64,000 nucleotides of DNA from NCBI RefSeq assembly GCF_024347435.1, contig NZ_AP025480.1, forward strand, positions 2,976,001 through 3,040,000, read 5' to 3'. Within the stretch, counting starts at the first letter, position 1, and each line of letters begins with the position of its first letter. This DNA is from Vibrio cyclitrophicus (GTDB taxonomy: Bacteria > Pseudomonadota > Gammaproteobacteria > Enterobacterales > Vibrionaceae). The position numbers and the translations under genes were made by a program. Positions 62,412 through 64,000 of this stretch are shown here, in pieces. Under the pieces are notes generated by a model. The model had not been told where the DNA came from. It worked only from the letters and a program-made list of their open reading frames with translations, and did no database searches.

Positions 62412-63821
62412 ATGAAATTAAAACGCACCCTACTGGCTTCAGCAATGGCAAGCCTCGCTCTATTTCCATTTGCAAGTTCAGCGATGGAAAAAGCCGATCT
62501 AATGATTACCGATGCGATGGTTCTCACCATGAATCAAGACAAAACGGTTTATGAAAGCGGCACTGTTGTCGTGAAAGACAATAAGATCATTGCGGTAGGC
62601 GATGCTTCATTAGAGAAGCAATACCAAGCTAAGCAAGTACTCGATGTGGATGGTGACATCGTTATGCCAGGTCTCATCAATACTCATACTCACGTATCAA
62701 TGACGGTTTTCCGCTCACTAGCCGATGATGTGCCTGATCGCCTGCACCGCTACATCTTCCCATTAGAGAAGAAGTTGGTGTCACGCGACATGGTACGTAT
62801 TGGTGCTAACCTAGGTAACGTCGAAATGGTAAAAGGCGGTGTAACCACTTACGCCGACATGTACTACTTTGAAGATGAAGTAGCGAAAACCGTCGATAAG
62901 ATCGGTATGCGTGCCATTCTTGGTGAAACCGTGATTAAGTTCCCAGTCGCTGACGCAGCCAACGCCGAAGAGGGCATTAAGTACGCATTGAACTTCATTG
63001 AAGAATACAAAGATCACCCGCGTATCACCCCAGCGTTTGCCCCACATGCGCCTTACACAAATACGACTGAGATCCTGCAGAAAATTTCCAAGCTCTCTCT
63101 AGAGTTAGATGTACCTGTGATGATTCATCTTGCTGAATCGCACCGCGAAGAAGAGAAAATCGCCGAGCGCTCAGAAGGCCTATCCCCAGTTCAATACATG
63201 GACAGCATTGGCGCACTCAACAAAAACTTGGTGGGTGCACACATGATCTTGGTTGATGACCATGATATCGAACTGGTGAAAAAGTCAGATATGGGTGTCG
63301 CTCATAACATGAGTGCTAACATCAAATCAGCAAAAGGCGTATCACCAGCACTTAAGATGTATGACGAAGACGTGCGTATTGGTCTAGGTACTGATGGTCC
63401 AATGTCAGGTAACACACTGAGCACCATTGATGAGTTCAACCAAGTGGCTAAAGTTCACAAACTGGTTAATAAAGATCGTGCTGCAATGCCGCCGATCAAA
63501 GTGATCGACATGGCGACAATGGGCGCAGCAAAAGCGCTACACATGGAAGATAAGATCGGTTCTCTTGAGGCGGGTAAGCTAGCCGACATCATAGTAATCG
63601 ATACTAAGGCTCCGAACATGGTACCTGTCTACAACCCATACTCTGCATTAGTGTACTCAGCTAACTCTGGCAACGTTCGCCACACCATTGTCGATGGCAA
63701 GATAATCATGCAAGACCGCGACATGTTAACGGTAGACGAAGATAAAATCCGCCAAGAAGCACTCGACTTCACCAAAATTGTTCGTGAAACGGTGATTGAG
63801 TCTGGTGAAGTAGTTCAATAA
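62412..63821 (+). CDS. Exported amidohydrolase, MTA/SAH deaminase-like
   Basis: The protein (469 residues from the start chosen) begins MKLKRTLLASAMASLALFP and has a clear Sec signal peptide cut after SSA, so it is periplasmic; a frame 19 codons longer lacks support. The amidohydrolase metal site NTHTHVSM is followed by HAPYTNT, HLAESHREEE and LGTDGPMSGN, the pattern of 5-methylthioadenosine/S-adenosylhomocysteine deaminases. Most such enzymes are cytoplasmic, so the substrate of this one may differ. It stands alone, with a strong terminator after it. Confidence 0.85.
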   Translation: MKLKRTLLASAMASLALFPFASSAMEKADLMITDAMVLTMNQDKTVYESGTVVVKDNKIIAVGDASLEKQYQAKQVLDVDGDIVMPGLINTHTHVSMTVFRSLADDVPDRLHRYIFPLEKKLVSRDMVRIGANLGNVEMVKGGVTTYADMYYFEDEVAKTVDKIGMRAILGETVIKFPVADAANAEEGIKYALNFIEEYKDHPRITPAFAPHAPYTNTTEILQKISKLSLELDVPVMIHLAESHREEEKIAERSEGLSPVQYMDSIGALNKNLVGAHMILVDDHDIELVKKSDMGVAHNMSANIKSAKGVSPALKMYDEDVRIGLGTDGPMSGNTLSTIDEFNQVAKVHKLVNKDRAAMPPIKVIDMATMGAAKALHMEDKIGSLEAGKLADIIVIDTKAPNMVPVYNPYSALVYSANSGNVRHTIVDGKIIMQDRDMLTVDEDKIRQEALDFTKIVRETVIESGEVVQ

Positions 63822-63892
63822 CGACTCCAACTCATTCGCTACGCTTTCTGTTAACTCTAAAAAGCGGGTAAATCGAGACAGCGGTTAAATCA

Positions 63893-63930
63893 AAAAAGGC
63901 CTCATAGGTATATACCTATGAGGCCTTTTT
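63893..63930 (+). terminator. Perfect 38-bp palindromic terminator after the amidohydrolase
   Basis: AAAAAGGCCTCATAGGTAT and its exact complement form a palindrome with A5 and T5 at the edges, which serves either direction. The rest of the window to 64000 shows no gene. Confidence 0.92.
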
Positions 63931-64000
63931 AATGTAGGTCAATCATTAACGAGTGCAGTCATTAATCATCAACGCTCATTCAATAATCGCTCTTACCAGA

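Overview
The window looks like chromosome 1 of a Vibrio, probably near the V. splendidus group. The gene order mshL-mshK-mshJ-mshI-csrD / ssb / qstR-galU-uvrA-pglL / lysC / metH / antiporter / cysH-I-J / pspG-dusA / zur / pgi / yjbQ / alr-dnaB / rplI-rpsR-rpsF / rlmB-rnr matches the block I know from V. cholerae. This assignment rests on gene order and protein recognition only, since no database search was possible.

Left part (1-20.7 kb): the proximal end of the MSHA pilus locus on the minus strand, with mshK broken by a one-base slip in an A7 run and csrD (mshH) upstream. Next come ssb, the competence/T6SS regulator qstR, galU, a LexA-boxed uvrA, and the O-oligosaccharyltransferase pglL. These are followed by a class V aminotransferase, a lysine riboswitch with lysC, metH preceded by a MetJ-type box pair, and a CPA1 Na+/H+ antiporter.

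Middle (21-38.3 kb): three complete rRNA operons in tandem, all on the minus strand. They have different tRNA cargo: the first transcribed operon (37.8-32.7 kb) carries tRNA-Glu in its spacer, the second carries none, and the third carries tRNA-Ile and tRNA-Ala plus distal tRNA-Asp and tRNA-Trp. Spacer and small rRNA sequence differences show these are real copies. A compact cluster of hairpins lies just beyond the tRNA-Trp terminator and is not explained by any gene I recognise.

Right part (38.4-64 kb): an intact IS4-family element beside the rrn promoters; the assimilatory sulfite/PAPS reduction operon cysJIH; an envelope stretch with a small beta-barrel protein, and pspG under a sigma-54 promoter; dusA, zur, a CheX-like protein and pgi. 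yjbQ is split at codon 8 by a 1336-bp IS200/IS605-type element that carries only tnpB, the RNA-guided nuclease ancestral to Cas12. The insertion point can be read to the base and fits the no-duplication insertion of this family. After that come a POTRA-less Omp85-like barrel, alr, dnaB, a DUF481 outer-membrane protein, and the ribosomal operon rpsF-rpsR-rplI with a S6:S18 leader and no priB between the genes. rlmB and rnr follow, then an exported amidohydrolase.

Most of the window is ordinary core genome. The points most worth a second look are the tnpB insertion in yjbQ with its predicted guide RNA, the mshK frameshift, the hairpin cluster near 21.3 kb, the missing priB, and the compensated helix difference between 23S copies.
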